DNA of 64,000 nt from BPGX01 sp037447455 (GCA_037447455.1 JBBIGQ010000006.1:98176-162175), one strand, 5' to 3'. Counted from the stretch's first letter, positions 8,572-17,907 are shown. A program made the numbers and translations. Notes: generated from the sequence alone by a model not told the origin.

Positions 8572-9036
8572 TTAATCGTCTGAAGGTTCTGGGGCTAATA
8601 CAGCTTTGGGCTTTTTAGGTTTTAGTTTAGAGGGGAATATGACGTTGATAAGTTCGTTGTGAATGGTGATCATGGTTTCGCTGATACCGTCAATAATTTT
8701 GCGATCTTTGTTGGAATTGTTTTTCCATGTTTTTTTTACCTCATCATAAGTGCCGTTTTCTAATAAGATGTAAAGTTTGTTGATTTTGCCATCAATTACT
8801 TCCACTTTTCCACTATAACAGGTGGCATTTCCTTTGTATCTAAATGTTATAATGACATCGGTATAAAGGCCGTCTTTAACTTCCTCGGCTCCGCGTTCTT
8901 CAAATTTTGCTGCCCACTTATTGTAGCAGTTAAGTTCGTTTTTGCTTTTAGATTCTTCATTATTGGCGGGCTGTTGTGAATAAGTGAATGAGTAGGTGCA
9001 TAGGAACAACAAAAATGAGAAGAAGTAGTTGTACAT
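8572..9036 (-). CDS. Small exported protein of unknown function
   Basis: I do not recognise this family. The 154-residue protein begins with a clear signal peptide (MYNYFFSFLLFLCTYSFTYSQ) and continues with a short soluble domain containing two cysteines (NCYNKW and ATCYSGK), which may form a disulfide. The tail is rich in Lys and Pro (KPKKPKAV). A TTG six codons upstream is open but would add residues before the signal peptide, so the ATG at 9036 was chosen. A TATTTTTG box on the minus strand (9052-9059) lies close upstream. The gene is divergent from the L31 gene, with 119 bp between the starts. Confidence 0.6.
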   Translation of the reverse strand: MYNYFFSFLLFLCTYSFTYSQQPANNEESKSKNELNCYNKWAAKFEERGAEEVKDGLYTDVIITFRYKGNATCYSGKVEVIDGKINKLYILLENGTYDEVKKTWKNNSNKDRKIIDGISETMITIHNELINVIFPSKLKPKKPKAVLAPEPSDD

Positions 9037-9104
9037 AGAAAAAATTTCCCCCAAAAATACTCATAATTATTTGTTTGTGGTACAAAAAATGTGTTGAAAA
9101 TAAA

Positions 9105-9137
9105 TTTGGTGAATATGAGTTTTTTTTTGTATACTTG
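9105..9137 (+). promoter_or_regulatory. Promoter of the L31 gene
   Basis: TTTG at 9105-9108, exactly 21 bases, then TATACTTG at 9130-9137 (one mismatch to TAnnTTTG). The ATG follows 19 bases later, giving a leader of roughly a dozen bases. Confidence 0.5.
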
Positions 9138-9155
9138 CCCCCTAAAATTAAAAGC

Positions 9156-9413
9156 ATGAAAAAAGATATTCATCCATCGAATTATCGTTTATGTGTCTTT
9201 AAAGACATGGGTAATGGTTATGCATTTTTAACCAGAAGTTGTGCTGAAACCAAAGATACTATTGTTTGGGAAGATGGAAACGAGTATCCATTGGTAAAAT
9301 TGGATATTTCTATGGCTTCTCATCCATATTATACTGGTAAGCAAGTATTGGTAGACACAGCAGGTCGTGTGGATAAATTCAGACAACGTTATCAAAAGAA
9401 AGCACAAAAATAA
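9156..9413 (+). CDS. rpmE2: 50S ribosomal protein L31, type B
   Basis: A ribosomal large-subunit protein of 85 residues (MKKDIHPSNYRLCVFKD ... KFRQRYQKKAQK). The type-B form lacks the CxxC zinc motifs of type A and has the HPYYTGKQ segment near the C-terminus, both seen here. The longer open frame from 9075 was rejected because family sequence starts exactly at the ATG at 9156 and a promoter box lies between the two starts. A strong terminator follows, so the gene appears monocistronic. Confidence 0.95.
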   Translation: MKKDIHPSNYRLCVFKDMGNGYAFLTRSCAETKDTIVWEDGNEYPLVKLDISMASHPYYTGKQVLVDTAGRVDKFRQRYQKKAQK

Positions 9414-9438
9414 TTTTTAATAATGAGTGTGTTATTGC

Positions 9439-9477
9439 GCCATTCTTCTGTTCGGAAGAATGGCTTTTTTATTTTTT
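9439..9477 (+). terminator. Intrinsic terminator after L31
   Basis: Perfect 10-bp stem GCCATTCTTC / GAAGAATGGC (9439-9448 with 9455-9464) with loop TGTTCG, followed by TTTTTTATTTTTT. Confidence 0.9.
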
Positions 9478-9610
9478 GCAGACAAGGGAAATGTATATTT
9501 AACTGAAAAAGTATTGACTTCCTCACCAAGTCGGAAAGCAATGTTGTTTTTACTTTAAAAAGTAAGTAGGGTAAAATTGTCTATTTTTGTGGGGAATAAT
9601 AAATTGTAAA

Positions 9611-11761
9611 ATGGCTGAATCTAAAACAAGTTTAAAGATTGGTGGAATGACGTGCACAGGTTGTGCGAATACTATCAAGAATGCGCTGGAAAGAGAAGGA
9701 GCGATGCAGGTGTCGGTTGATTTTTCAATGGGCGAAGCAGTGTTTCAAAAACCGGAAAATATTCCATTGGAAAGGTTTATCAAGGTGATTGAAAAAAGCG
9801 GATATATTGTAAAAGATGAAGATGAAAAAAATGTTCATCGTCATGATCAGAAGGTGAAAACTTATTTTGTTTTGTCTTCACTACTTACTGTTCCGTTGCT
9901 TTTGAGTATGGTGGTGGATTGGCATCTGTTGCATAATCCGGTGCTACAGTGCTTATTGGCTACACCGGTAGTACTGTTGGGTATAATTCAATTTGGAAAA
10001 GGTGCGGTTCAATCCATTTTGCATAAAAGTCCAAATATGGATGTGCTAATTTTAACGGGTGCATTAGCGGCATACGTATATAGCATAATGGGGTGGTATC
10101 TTTATTCTTCTCACATATACATGTTTTTTGAAACGGCGGCCGCCATTATTACTTTTGTTATGTTGGGAAATTTTATTGAGCAGTACAGTGTAGCAAAAAC
10201 AACATTAGAGATAAAAAAACTTCAAAAAGGAAGTGCGATTAAAACAGCCACCAAAAAAGTAGAACAGAATCATACAATAGAGTATCAAACGGTTGATGTG
10301 GAAGAGATTGCAATAGGCGATGTGTTGTTGATTAAAGAAGGCGAGCAGGTTCCGTTGGATTGTAAAATACTGTCTGGTGAAGCTGAATTGAATGAGTCCT
10401 TGATTACGGGTGAAAGTATTCCTGTTTATAAAAAAGAGAACGATGAAATTATAGCCGGAACGACGCTACTGAAGGGTAGTGTGGAAGCATACGTCATAAG
10501 GCGACAATCTGAAACGATACTGGCACAAATTGTAGAAACAGTTAAGAAGGCACAACGGGACAAAACAGAGATCCAAAAACTTGGTGATAAAATATCGGCA
10601 GTTTTTGTTCCTGCTGTTCTTGTAATAGCAATACTCACGGCTGTTTTGAATTATTGGATGGTAGGGGGCGTGTCGGAAAGTATATTACGAGCCATTGCGG
10701 TGCTTGTTATTTCATGTCCTTGTGCAATGGGTTTGGCCGCACCAACGGCTATTGCAGTAGCATTAGGGGTGGCGGCAAAGCATAGAGTTTTATTCAAAGC
10801 ATCTTCTGCTTTTGAGTTGATTCAAAAAACAAAAGTGTTTGTATTTGATAAAACCGGTACTATTACTACAGGTCAGTTCAAAGTTGAGAAGTTTGAACTA
10901 TTTTCAGATAAGTATTCAAAAAACAGAATCATATCGTTGGTGTATTCTGCCGAAAGTCGTTCGTTGCATCCGGTTGCAAAATCTATTGCTAAATTTTGTA
11001 AGGATTTGGAAGCCAAAGGGACTTTAATTATTGATTTTATAGAAGAAAAGGGTAAGGGAGTAGCATTTAAAGAGTTGAAAGATGAAGATAAAACTGTATT
11101 CCGAATCGGGTCCAACAGAATTCTTACGAGTAATTATTTTGATTTATCAAAAGAGTTTGATGTTTTTTTTACAGCGAATGATGTGTTGCTTGCCGCGTTT
11201 AAGATTAAAGATGAGCTGCGGTCAGGCGTAAAAGAAACGTTTGAATACCTGAAAAAGCAATCTAAAGAAATTTATATTTTGAGTGGCGACAAGAAAGAGA
11301 AATGTCTATCAATGGCCAGTGAATTAAATTTGCCGGTTGAAAATATTTATTATGAAATGTTGCCGGATGAGAAATTGAAAAGAATAGAGGCGCTTAAAAA
11401 GAAAGGGATTGTATGTATGATAGGAGATGGTATAAACGATGCACCTGCTATGGCAAAAGCCGATGTTTCTATATCGTTTAATCATTCAGCGTCCATCGCT
11501 ATAGATAGTGCGCAAGTGATTATTTCGCATCAAAATGTTTTTGAAAAATTATGGGTAGCAATTCAATTGAGTGAACACACGATTAGGAAAATAAAGCAGA
11601 ATTATTTTTGGGCGTTTTTTTATAATGTCGTGGCAATACCTGTTGCGGCGGTGGGCTGGCTCCGGCCGATTATTGCATCTTTGTCTATGGCCTTGTCTGA
11701 TGTAGTAGTAGTGGGGAATTCGCTATCTCTTTACAAATGGAAGAAAGCTAATATAAAATAA
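9611..11761 (+). CDS. copA: Copper-type P1B ATPase (heavy-metal-translocating)
   Basis: An inner-membrane pump that most likely exports Cu(I). Domains in order over 716 residues: one N-terminal heavy-metal-associated domain with metal site GMTCTGC (Cys15, Cys18), four hydrophobic helices, the actuator domain with TGE (about 267-269), the membrane metal site CPC (369-371), the phosphorylation site DKTGT (Asp413), the HP motif (about 453) and the hinge GDGINDAP (605-612). The ATG at 9611 was preferred over an open GTG eight codons earlier. The last helix reads MALSD where classical copper pumps have MxxSS, so metal choice is not fully certain. No copper chaperone or metal regulator lies next to it. 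Confidence 0.88.
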   Translation: MAESKTSLKIGGMTCTGCANTIKNALEREGAMQVSVDFSMGEAVFQKPENIPLERFIKVIEKSGYIVKDEDEKNVHRHDQKVKTYFVLSSLLTVPLLLSMVVDWHLLHNPVLQCLLATPVVLLGIIQFGKGAVQSILHKSPNMDVLILTGALAAYVYSIMGWYLYSSHIYMFFETAAAIITFVMLGNFIEQYSVAKTTLEIKKLQKGSAIKTATKKVEQNHTIEYQTVDVEEIAIGDVLLIKEGEQVPLDCKILSGEAELNESLITGESIPVYKKENDEIIAGTTLLKGSVEAYVIRRQSETILAQIVETVKKAQRDKTEIQKLGDKISAVFVPAVLVIAILTAVLNYWMVGGVSESILRAIAVLVISCPCAMGLAAPTAIAVALGVAAKHRVLFKASSAFELIQKTKVFVFDKTGTITTGQFKVEKFELFSDKYSKNRIISLVYSAESRSLHPVAKSIAKFCKDLEAKGTLIIDFIEEKGKGVAFKELKDEDKTVFRIGSNRILTSNYFDLSKEFDVFFTANDVLLAAFKIKDELRSGVKETFEYLKKQSKEIYILSGDKKEKCLSMASELNLPVENIYYEMLPDEKLKRIEALKKKGIVCMIGDGINDAPAMAKADVSISFNHSASIAIDSAQVIISHQNVFEKLWVAIQLSEHTIRKIKQNYFWAFFYNVVAIPVAAVGWLRPIIASLSMALSDVVVVGNSLSLYKWKKANIK

Positions 11762-11770
11762 GGTTATTTT

Positions 11771-12520
11771 CTATGGTGTATTCCAGATGTTTTTACTGAC
11801 ATTTCTAAAAAATCCGACTACTAAAAACATAGTGATGCCACCAAAAAATATGAGTAGGTGAAAGTAAACACCTAAACGATAACCACACCAATAATTTGCT
11901 GTTTTGTCCAGAGTAATGAGTTGGGTTGGTAAACTCAGGTCTACAATTAAAGTAAATAGGAGTAGTGATAATGCTAATGTTTCAAAAGAGCGAAGCGGAA
12001 GATACAACCATTTTCTGGACTTTTTTACAGGATTGCCCCACGAATGTATTAAATAATAATGGCCATTTATGGTGGGTGCAAATAAAATTCCATAATCATA
12101 ATTTGTTTTTGAATTTAAAAAACATTCACGGTACGATAAAATCTTAAATCCATTGAGTTTCTTATTAAATGTATCGTTCAGATATTCTACTTTAATTTCA
12201 GCGACAGTAGGAATTTCTTTTTTGTAGTAGGCGGCATCTAGAAAATTCATACGATAGTTTACACATATTTTCTCAATTTCTTGTATTGTAAAAACAGCAT
12301 CGGGGTCTAAAGCATCGTCGTCTAATAGAAAGTCCTGTTCTTGATACTGATTTAAATGGCTCAGAATATTGGAAGTATTAAGCATACTTCGTTTTACAAT
12401 GTCTTTCACTTCCTGAATAATACGTTCATCATCGTTTCTATGATAGTGTAATTGTATGAGTTCTTTCATAAGAGCGCAAGTATTATTTGAAACAGAATGT
12501 TTTGAAAATACAGGATTCAT
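11771..12520 (-). CDS. Unknown protein with two C-terminal membrane helices
   Basis: I do not recognise this family. The 249-residue protein has a soluble acidic N-terminal part (residues about 1-165) rich in charged helices, then two hydrophobic segments near LALSLLLFTLIVDL (about 185-200) and LLIFFGGITMFLVVGFF (about 222-238). The ATG at 12520 was chosen over an open TTG 27 codons upstream because a complete promoter (12539-12571) lies between them. It is divergent from the arginase-family gene and converges on copA with 9 bp between stop codons. No function can be proposed from sequence. Confidence 0.6.
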   Translation of the reverse strand: MNPVFSKHSVSNNTCALMKELIQLHYHRNDDERIIQEVKDIVKRSMLNTSNILSHLNQYQEQDFLLDDDALDPDAVFTIQEIEKICVNYRMNFLDAAYYKKEIPTVAEIKVEYLNDTFNKKLNGFKILSYRECFLNSKTNYDYGILFAPTINGHYYLIHSWGNPVKKSRKWLYLPLRSFETLALSLLLFTLIVDLSLPTQLITLDKTANYWCGYRLGVYFHLLIFFGGITMFLVVGFFRNVSKNIWNTP

Positions 12521-12538
12521 ATTCTTAATTTGCACATT

Positions 12539-12571
12539 CAAATTTACATAATTTTTATTTACTAAAACAAA
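12539..12571 (-). promoter_or_regulatory. Promoter TTTG-N21-TAAATTTG for the unknown membrane protein
   Basis: On the minus strand, TTTG at 12568-12571, a 21-base spacer and TAAATTTG at 12539-12546, 18 bases before the ATG. This supports the shorter start at 12520. Confidence 0.6.
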
Positions 12572-12579
12572 GACATAAA

Positions 12580-13629
12580 ATGAAAAAATGGTTAATACCA
12601 ATAGATGGAAAAATGATAAAAACGTTTTATACAGCCCGACCGTATGAAACCAAGATAGGACAAGTCATTCAATGTATTTCTGATGTGAAAAACTGGGAAG
12701 ATGAACTGAAACATTCTACTGCCCGGTTTGTTATTTTAGGGGTGCCTGAAGATATTGGCGTACGGGCGAATCTGGGTAGGGCTGGTGCCCATTCGGCTTT
12801 TAAGGCCATGCTGCGGAGTTTTTTGTCTATGCAGGACAATGATTTTTTGAAGTCCGACAATATTTTATTGTTAGGCGAGATAGAAGTGTCGGATTTAATG
12901 GAAAACAGCAAAAAACTGGATACGAAAAATAAGCAAGATATTCAAACGCTCCGAACATTTGTAGAAGAACTGGATAGACGTGTAGTTGCCGTGCTTAAAG
13001 TAATTTTTAAGTATAATAAAATACCGATTATTATTGGGGGAGGGCATAACAATTCTTACCCTATCATTCGGGCATATACAGAACTTTATTCAGTACCTAT
13101 CAACATTATCAATTGTGATGCGCACAGTGATTTAAGACCTATGGAGGGGCGACACAGTGGGAATGCTTTTCGGTATGCGATGGAAGAGGGCAGAATACAA
13201 CGTTACCACATACTTGGCTTTCACGAGCAATACACATCTCAAAGTGTGTGGGAGTACATTCAACAAAAGCCGGTTACATATTATTCGTATGAAGATATGT
13301 TTATTCGGGAAAAATTATCGTTTAAGGAAGCACTTTTGAATAGTGTGGACCTATTAGGTCAAAGCCCTTGTGGAATAGAATTAGATATGGATTCTATTAC
13401 TAATGTTCCTGCCAGTGCACGGACGAGTTCTGGTATTTCGCCGATTGATGCAAGAAAATACATTTATTTTTGTTCAAATAAATTAAATTGTGTATATTTA
13501 CATTTGACAGAAGCAGCACCGGAAACGGCTCATTTAAGAGCCGATTACAAGACCGGGAAACTTCTGGCTTACCTGACTTGTGATTTTATAAAAGCAATAC
13601 ATGAAAAATCGAATGCCATTACCAGATAA
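12580..13629 (+). CDS. Arginase/formimidoylglutamase-family ureohydrolase
   Basis: A 349-residue binuclear-manganese hydrolase. The metal ligands of the family are visible: His156 in GGGHNNS, Asp180, His182 and Asp184 in NCDAHSDLR, and Asp269 and Asp271 in ELDMDSI. This spacing fits ureohydrolases that cleave guanidino or formimino groups (arginase, agmatinase, HutG). Formimidoylglutamase-like activity is a reasonable guess for Bacteroidota, but no histidine-degradation genes lie in the window, so the substrate is open. The 3' end overlaps the next gene by 29 bases, which suggests translational coupling. The start lies only 8 bases from the divergent promoter at 12539-12571. Confidence 0.8.
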   Translation: MKKWLIPIDGKMIKTFYTARPYETKIGQVIQCISDVKNWEDELKHSTARFVILGVPEDIGVRANLGRAGAHSAFKAMLRSFLSMQDNDFLKSDNILLLGEIEVSDLMENSKKLDTKNKQDIQTLRTFVEELDRRVVAVLKVIFKYNKIPIIIGGGHNNSYPIIRAYTELYSVPINIINCDAHSDLRPMEGRHSGNAFRYAMEEGRIQRYHILGFHEQYTSQSVWEYIQQKPVTYYSYEDMFIREKLSFKEALLNSVDLLGQSPCGIELDMDSITNVPASARTSSGISPIDARKYIYFCSNKLNCVYLHLTEAAPETAHLRADYKTGKLLAYLTCDFIKAIHEKSNAITR

Positions 13630-14044
13630 CTATCCTGTTTATTTTGAAAGACGAAAATGGTTAATAGTATTGTTGTTAATGTTGGTCTTTATATCCGGCA
13701 CTATTACCTATTATAGTTTCAAAGCATATACGGTATATCATATTTATTCGGCTTTTATTTTTGCAGTTTCATTAGTGTATTTATCCTGGGTTTATTTCAA
13801 TCCTTTTTGTATTATTCATCAGGATTATTTTGAAATTAATTCCAGACTTTTTTCACATAAAAAGTTTGTTTACAGAGATGTTTTAAAGGTTGAAGTACAT
13901 GAAAAGGAACATACGATATTTTTAATTTACAACGATTATGATATTATTTCAATATCTCTTAAAGCGGTTCGAAAAAAGGAAAGAAGCATTTTAATTGAAC
14001 TTATTAAACTACATGTATACAAGGATGTGATAGACAGAGAGTAA
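13601..14044 (+). CDS. Small membrane protein with PH-like C-terminal domain
   Basis: A 147-residue protein with two adjacent transmembrane helices (about 20-40, WLIVLLLMLVFISGTITYY, and about 48-65) followed by a soluble beta-rich domain. That domain (FCIIHQDYFEINSRLFSHKKFVYRD) resembles bacterial PH/YdbT-type modules in layout. The gene overlaps the 3' end of the arginase-family gene by 29 bases and is read in a different frame. Function is unknown; the PH-like call rests on pattern only. Confidence 0.55.
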   Translation: MKNRMPLPDNYPVYFERRKWLIVLLLMLVFISGTITYYSFKAYTVYHIYSAFIFAVSLVYLSWVYFNPFCIIHQDYFEINSRLFSHKKFVYRDVLKVEVHEKEHTIFLIYNDYDIISISLKAVRKKERSILIELIKLHVYKDVIDRE

Positions 14045-14053
14045 TTATTTGCT

Positions 14054-15226
14054 TTACTCTTCTCTAAAAAAATTAAGTTTCTTTAAATCAATAAATTGAA
14101 CGTTTTGATAATAAAATCGGATAATTTCTTGAAAATTTAACCCTAATTTTGCCATTCGCATAGCGCCTTCCTGTGAAAGTCCTACGCCGTGCCCAAATCC
14201 ACGCCCATAAAAAATTACACTATCTTTGGTGGCATTGAGTTGAATATCAAAAAAAGTGGACATAAACTTTAATTCATCTCGTATATTTTTAAGTGGAAGT
14301 TTTGTAGTGTTATATTGCAAGTATATCTGACGGTGATATTGTTTGAAGTTTAAAGCGTGTTTCAAGGCATTACTGTCTTCTACCGGATATTTATTTTTTT
14401 TCAGGTAATTTATCCATTCTTTCAGTTCCATTTTTTTTGTCCATCTATAACTTGGCATTCCAATGCTAAATGTATCTTGAACACTTCTTAAATAATCTTT
14501 TTTACTTCCCCACACATCCTCAGAATTTATGGTTTCTCCACCGCTGTTGCTATGAAATGCCGCCACTATTAAGTCCAGATTACTATCTACAATTACTATA
14601 TTTTGTGTGGCATTGACGGCACTGCTAATGGTAGATGAAAAGCAATTCCCATAATACACCTGACAGTGTACCTGATCACATAAATTAAATCCTTCGGAAA
14701 GATGTTTATATAAATGTGAAAGTGCGTATGTTCTGACTAATAATGCTTGTGCTTTATAGAACTCCGGGTGTCGCCCCTTTCCAACTTCTGCATACACTAC
14801 GCCACAGACATAATCTTCTAAATCCAAAACATTGATAAATTTTAATTTCCCATTTTCTGCTGTAACGAACAAATGACCTTTGTAGGTACGTTCTTTTTTG
14901 CTTTGCGGAACCTGAATAGAAAATTCTGCTATGCGAAGATTGGGTGAATAGAAGGTAATTTTTTTAGCGGTAATGATTTTGCCATTTAGATTCAATACGA
15001 TTAAGCTATCTTTCGTAACTTCTATACTGTAAAACTGATGTTTGTTTAGTTTTATTAGTTCTTTATCATTCTCTATCTGAATAGAATAGTCATCCTGAAA
15101 AAAAAATTTAGATTGAGTGATTTTTGAAGAAGTGTAAATGCCAATGTTTACGATATTTTGACCATATAGTACTCCATAATACACAAAAAGTATAAATATA
15201 TAAGCAACCGTTTTGTTGTTGTTCAT
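14054..15226 (-). CDS. SpoIID/LytB-domain exported protein
   Basis: A 390-residue protein with an N-terminal hydrophobic export signal (about 6-23). The SpoIID/LytB domain from about residue 120 shows DLEDYVCGVVYAE, KAQALLVRTYAL, the FHSNSGGET centre, SVQDTFS and the closing GRGFGHGVGLSQEGA. SpoIID is a lytic transglycosylase acting on denuded peptidoglycan and LytB is an amidase enhancer, so a role in cell-wall remodelling in the periplasm is likely. Its ATG overlaps the lpxB stop (ATGA), so it is translationally coupled to lipid A synthesis. Confidence 0.85.
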   Translation of the reverse strand: MNNNKTVAYIFILFVYYGVLYGQNIVNIGIYTSSKITQSKFFFQDDYSIQIENDKELIKLNKHQFYSIEVTKDSLIVLNLNGKIITAKKITFYSPNLRIAEFSIQVPQSKKERTYKGHLFVTAENGKLKFINVLDLEDYVCGVVYAEVGKGRHPEFYKAQALLVRTYALSHLYKHLSEGFNLCDQVHCQVYYGNCFSSTISSAVNATQNIVIVDSNLDLIVAAFHSNSGGETINSEDVWGSKKDYLRSVQDTFSIGMPSYRWTKKMELKEWINYLKKNKYPVEDSNALKHALNFKQYHRQIYLQYNTTKLPLKNIRDELKFMSTFFDIQLNATKDSVIFYGRGFGHGVGLSQEGAMRMAKLGLNFQEIIRFYYQNVQFIDLKKLNFFREE

Positions 15227-16359
15227 TTTTCAAATTTCTTTTCATTCAAAGAATAAAAAATTTTTTGGGCTAATCGTTTAGAGGCGCCAGGTCCGCCTAA
15301 TTTTTCAAGCATCAGAGAATAGTTGTGCTTTATAGCCAAATTATTTTGTTTATCAAACAGTAGTTTTTCCAGTTCAAGTTTTAAGTTTTTTTCATTCAGT
15401 TCATTTTGTATTAATTCTTTTACAATTTCTTTTTCCATGATTAAATTTACCATGCTGATATACCGAATATTTTTTACCAGCATTTTGGCTATCCAATAGG
15501 AAATTTGCCCGCCTTTGTAACAAACGACTTGTGGTAAACCAAATAATGCTGCTTCCATTGTAGAAGTGCCGGATTTTATGATACCTGCTTCTGAAAACTT
15601 CAAAATAGAATAGGTGTTGTCATAAATAACACCAACGTTTTCATTAATGTATGGTTTATATAATGATTTATGTATTCTGGAAATGCCTGCAATGACAAAG
15701 TAATAATCTTTGAAATGCTTACTTACTTTAATCATTTCTGGCAAGATGTATTTTAATTCCTGTTCACGGCTACCGGGTAATACAGCAATAAATTTTTTGT
15801 CTGGTAGTTGATATTTTTTTAAAAATTCTTCTCTGGTAATTGTTACGGTATCTTTATTAATTACATCTAATAATGGGTGACCTACAAATTCCACATCGTA
15901 ATGATACTTCTTGTAAAATTCTGTTTCAAAAGGTAAGATGGTAAACAATTTGTCAACACATTGAATGATTGTTTGTACTCTTTTTTCTTTCCATGCCCAC
16001 ACAGTGGGTGAGATATAATAATATGTTTTGATATTATGCATTTTGCACCATTTTGCCATCTTTAAATTAAAACCGGGGTAATCTACCAATATCACAACAT
16101 CGTATGAATTAGAAAGCAGATGGTGTTTTACAATGCGAAAATTTTCAAGTATTGTCTTTAAGTTTTTAAGAACATCTACAAAGCCCATAAAAGCAGTCCT
16201 TTCTAATGGTATAAGGGGTGATTTATTTAATATGTTTGCTATTTTACTGCCACCAACAAAATTGATTTCGGCTTGTTTGTCCAGGATTAATAATTCTTTA
16301 ACAAAATTAGAAGCATGTAAATCACCTGATGGATCCCCTGCGATAATGAAATATCTCAT
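15223..16359 (-). CDS. lpxB: Lipid-A-disaccharide synthase
   Basis: A peripheral inner-membrane glycosyltransferase (GT19) that joins UDP-2,3-diacylglucosamine and lipid X into the lipid A disaccharide. The 378-residue protein begins with the hallmark GDPSGDLH (about 8-15) and contains DYPGFNLKMAKW, YYISPTVWAWKEKR and LPGSREQE, all typical of LpxB. It is preceded 21 bp upstream by a small membrane protein and overlaps the SpoIID gene by 4 bases at its 3' end. The presence of lpxB shows a lipid-A-bearing outer membrane. Confidence 0.95.
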   Translation of the reverse strand: MRYFIIAGDPSGDLHASNFVKELLILDKQAEINFVGGSKIANILNKSPLIPLERTAFMGFVDVLKNLKTILENFRIVKHHLLSNSYDVVILVDYPGFNLKMAKWCKMHNIKTYYYISPTVWAWKEKRVQTIIQCVDKLFTILPFETEFYKKYHYDVEFVGHPLLDVINKDTVTITREEFLKKYQLPDKKFIAVLPGSREQELKYILPEMIKVSKHFKDYYFVIAGISRIHKSLYKPYINENVGVIYDNTYSILKFSEAGIIKSGTSTMEAALFGLPQVVCYKGGQISYWIAKMLVKNIRYISMVNLIMEKEIVKELIQNELNEKNLKLELEKLLFDKQNNLAIKHNYSLMLEKLGGPGASKRLAQKIFYSLNEKKFEK

Positions 16360-16380
16360 TGTACTCTTATTAAAATTAAG

Positions 16381-16701
16381 TTATTCATCTGAAGCGAAAT
16401 ACATTAAATAGATAATATAGAACACAAAGAGCATTGTAGCAGCAATGATGCCTGCGGCATTTTTATTTTTGTGTTTATTAATAAATAAATAAAATGGTAA
16501 TAAATTGGTGAGTACACATAATTTTACAACGGCGTCCCACATATCACCTAATTTAAGAAACCATATAAAACGAGATGGAAAACTAATATAGTGGTACTTA
16601 AACAACCAATATAATACAAAGGCAAAAAATGGTGTTAAGAGTCCTAAGAAAAATCCTAACCACACATTATCCCATTTAAAATTTTTTAAATTACGAAGCA
16701 T
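16381..16701 (-). CDS. Small integral membrane protein upstream of lpxB
   Basis: A 106-residue hydrophobic protein with about three transmembrane helices (WLGFFLGLLTPFFAFVLYWLF; WDAVVKLCVLTNLLPFYLF; AAGIIAATMLFVFYIIYLMYF). The ATG at 16701 was chosen over an open TTG ten codons earlier. Position 21 bp before lpxB suggests cotranscription and possibly an envelope role. The family is one I cannot name. Confidence 0.6.
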   Translation of the reverse strand: MLRNLKNFKWDNVWLGFFLGLLTPFFAFVLYWLFKYHYISFPSRFIWFLKLGDMWDAVVKLCVLTNLLPFYLFINKHKNKNAAGIIAATMLFVFYIIYLMYFASDE

Positions 16702-16848
16702 AGCGGCAATTATACTAAATTTTGTTTGCAAGGTATCTGTTGGTTAAGAAGTAGTTTATCTTTTTATATTCTGATAACAAACCTGTTTTTTATTGAAGAA
16801 ATTTTTACGGCTATTCAAAATCAGTGTTAATGAACAAATGAAGAAATT

Positions 16849-17907
16849 TTAATTGATGGAATAAGTAACAGTTAAAAAAAAATAGAGTTGATAAATTTTA
16901 TGTATTTGAATGGATAGTTGAGAACGGATGGCCAACCAATACCAACTTTTATAGAAAAGTATTTTTAACTTTGATAGAATAGAAACCAATTGTTTTTCGG
17001 TAGTCAATGTATAATTAAACTTTTCCATATTATCTCTGCAGATGTATTCAATTAATTCAATATCTTTTTTATTCATTTTCTTCCAGTCATCTATGTATGT
17101 AGTACTGACGGGTTTAGATAAAGGAATGTATTTCTTAATTTTATTTTCTGATAGATAGGGTTGAACTTGTTTTAGAAAATCCTTTACATATTGATGAAAT
17201 TGCCAGATAGTATCAGAATAAGGTAAATTCAAAAAATCTAATATCTCTTTAATTATCTTTTCAGGGTTTTCTACAAATTTTTCGTATTGGAATAAATAAC
17301 ATTTGTCCGGGTAGTTTTTTAATAATTGCAAAGTTTCTTCAGCATAAAAGTTCCATAAAACACTTCTTCCTTCCGGATTACTTTTACCTAAAAATAATTT
17401 TTCAGTAGAAGCCCGTTTGATATGCGAATAATTTTGGGCTCTTGGATCTCGTATGTTGATTATAAATTTTGCTTCTGGAAAAATTTCTAATAGTTCTTTG
17501 ACAAAAAAAGTATAGTAAGGGATTTTGTGAATAATATGTGTAACTTCTTTTTTATTTCTGTTGGGTTTGTCAAAAAACTTATTGACTGATAATGCGATGC
17601 GAATGTATTTTTCGCGTAAGGCATATTGAGAATTAAATGCAGAATAAAATAATTCTTTGTCTATTTTATTTTCCTTAAATTGGTCTGGCAATTGATTTAA
17701 AAATGAACGATGTTCTATACGTTTCAGGTACTTTTCAGTGATGTTTTGAAACGCTTGTGATGAATGAATGTCTTTCGTCAAAAGAATGTTTTTAAATTCT
17801 GGCAATCCATAAATTTGTGGATGCGCGTTTAAAATATAGAGTAATAATGTAGTTCCTCCTCTACCGTGCCCAATTATAAAGTTATACTTAATACCTGAGT
17901 AATTCAT
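16849..17907 (-). CDS. Sulfotransferase-family protein
   Basis: A 352-residue protein with the two PAPS-binding elements of the family: the 5'-phosphosulfate loop GHGRGGTTLL (about 13-22) and the 3'-phosphate motif INIRDPRAQ (about 150-158) after a beta-strand. Between and after these it resembles bacterial sulfotransferases acting on carbohydrates or small molecules. No PAPS synthesis genes are in the window, and the acceptor is unknown. A TACATTTG promoter box (17916-17923, minus strand) ends 9 bases upstream of the ATG. Confidence 0.75.
   Translation of the reverse strand: MNYSGIKYNFIIGHGRGGTTLLLYILNAHPQIYGLPEFKNILLTKDIHSSQAFQNITEKYLKRIEHRSFLNQLPDQFKENKIDKELFYSAFNSQYALREKYIRIALSVNKFFDKPNRNKKEVTHIIHKIPYYTFFVKELLEIFPEAKFIINIRDPRAQNYSHIKRASTEKLFLGKSNPEGRSVLWNFYAEETLQLLKNYPDKCYLFQYEKFVENPEKIIKEILDFLNLPYSDTIWQFHQYVKDFLKQVQPYLSENKIKKYIPLSKPVSTTYIDDWKKMNKKDIELIEYICRDNMEKFNYTLTTEKQLVSILSKLKILFYKSWYWLAIRSQLSIQIHKIYQLYFFLTVTYSIN

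Noticed and set aside
14038..14060. Bidirectional terminator between the PH-like and SpoIID genes
   Set aside because: A 7-bp stem AGAGTAA/TTACTCT is present but has no T-run on either strand; too weak to list.
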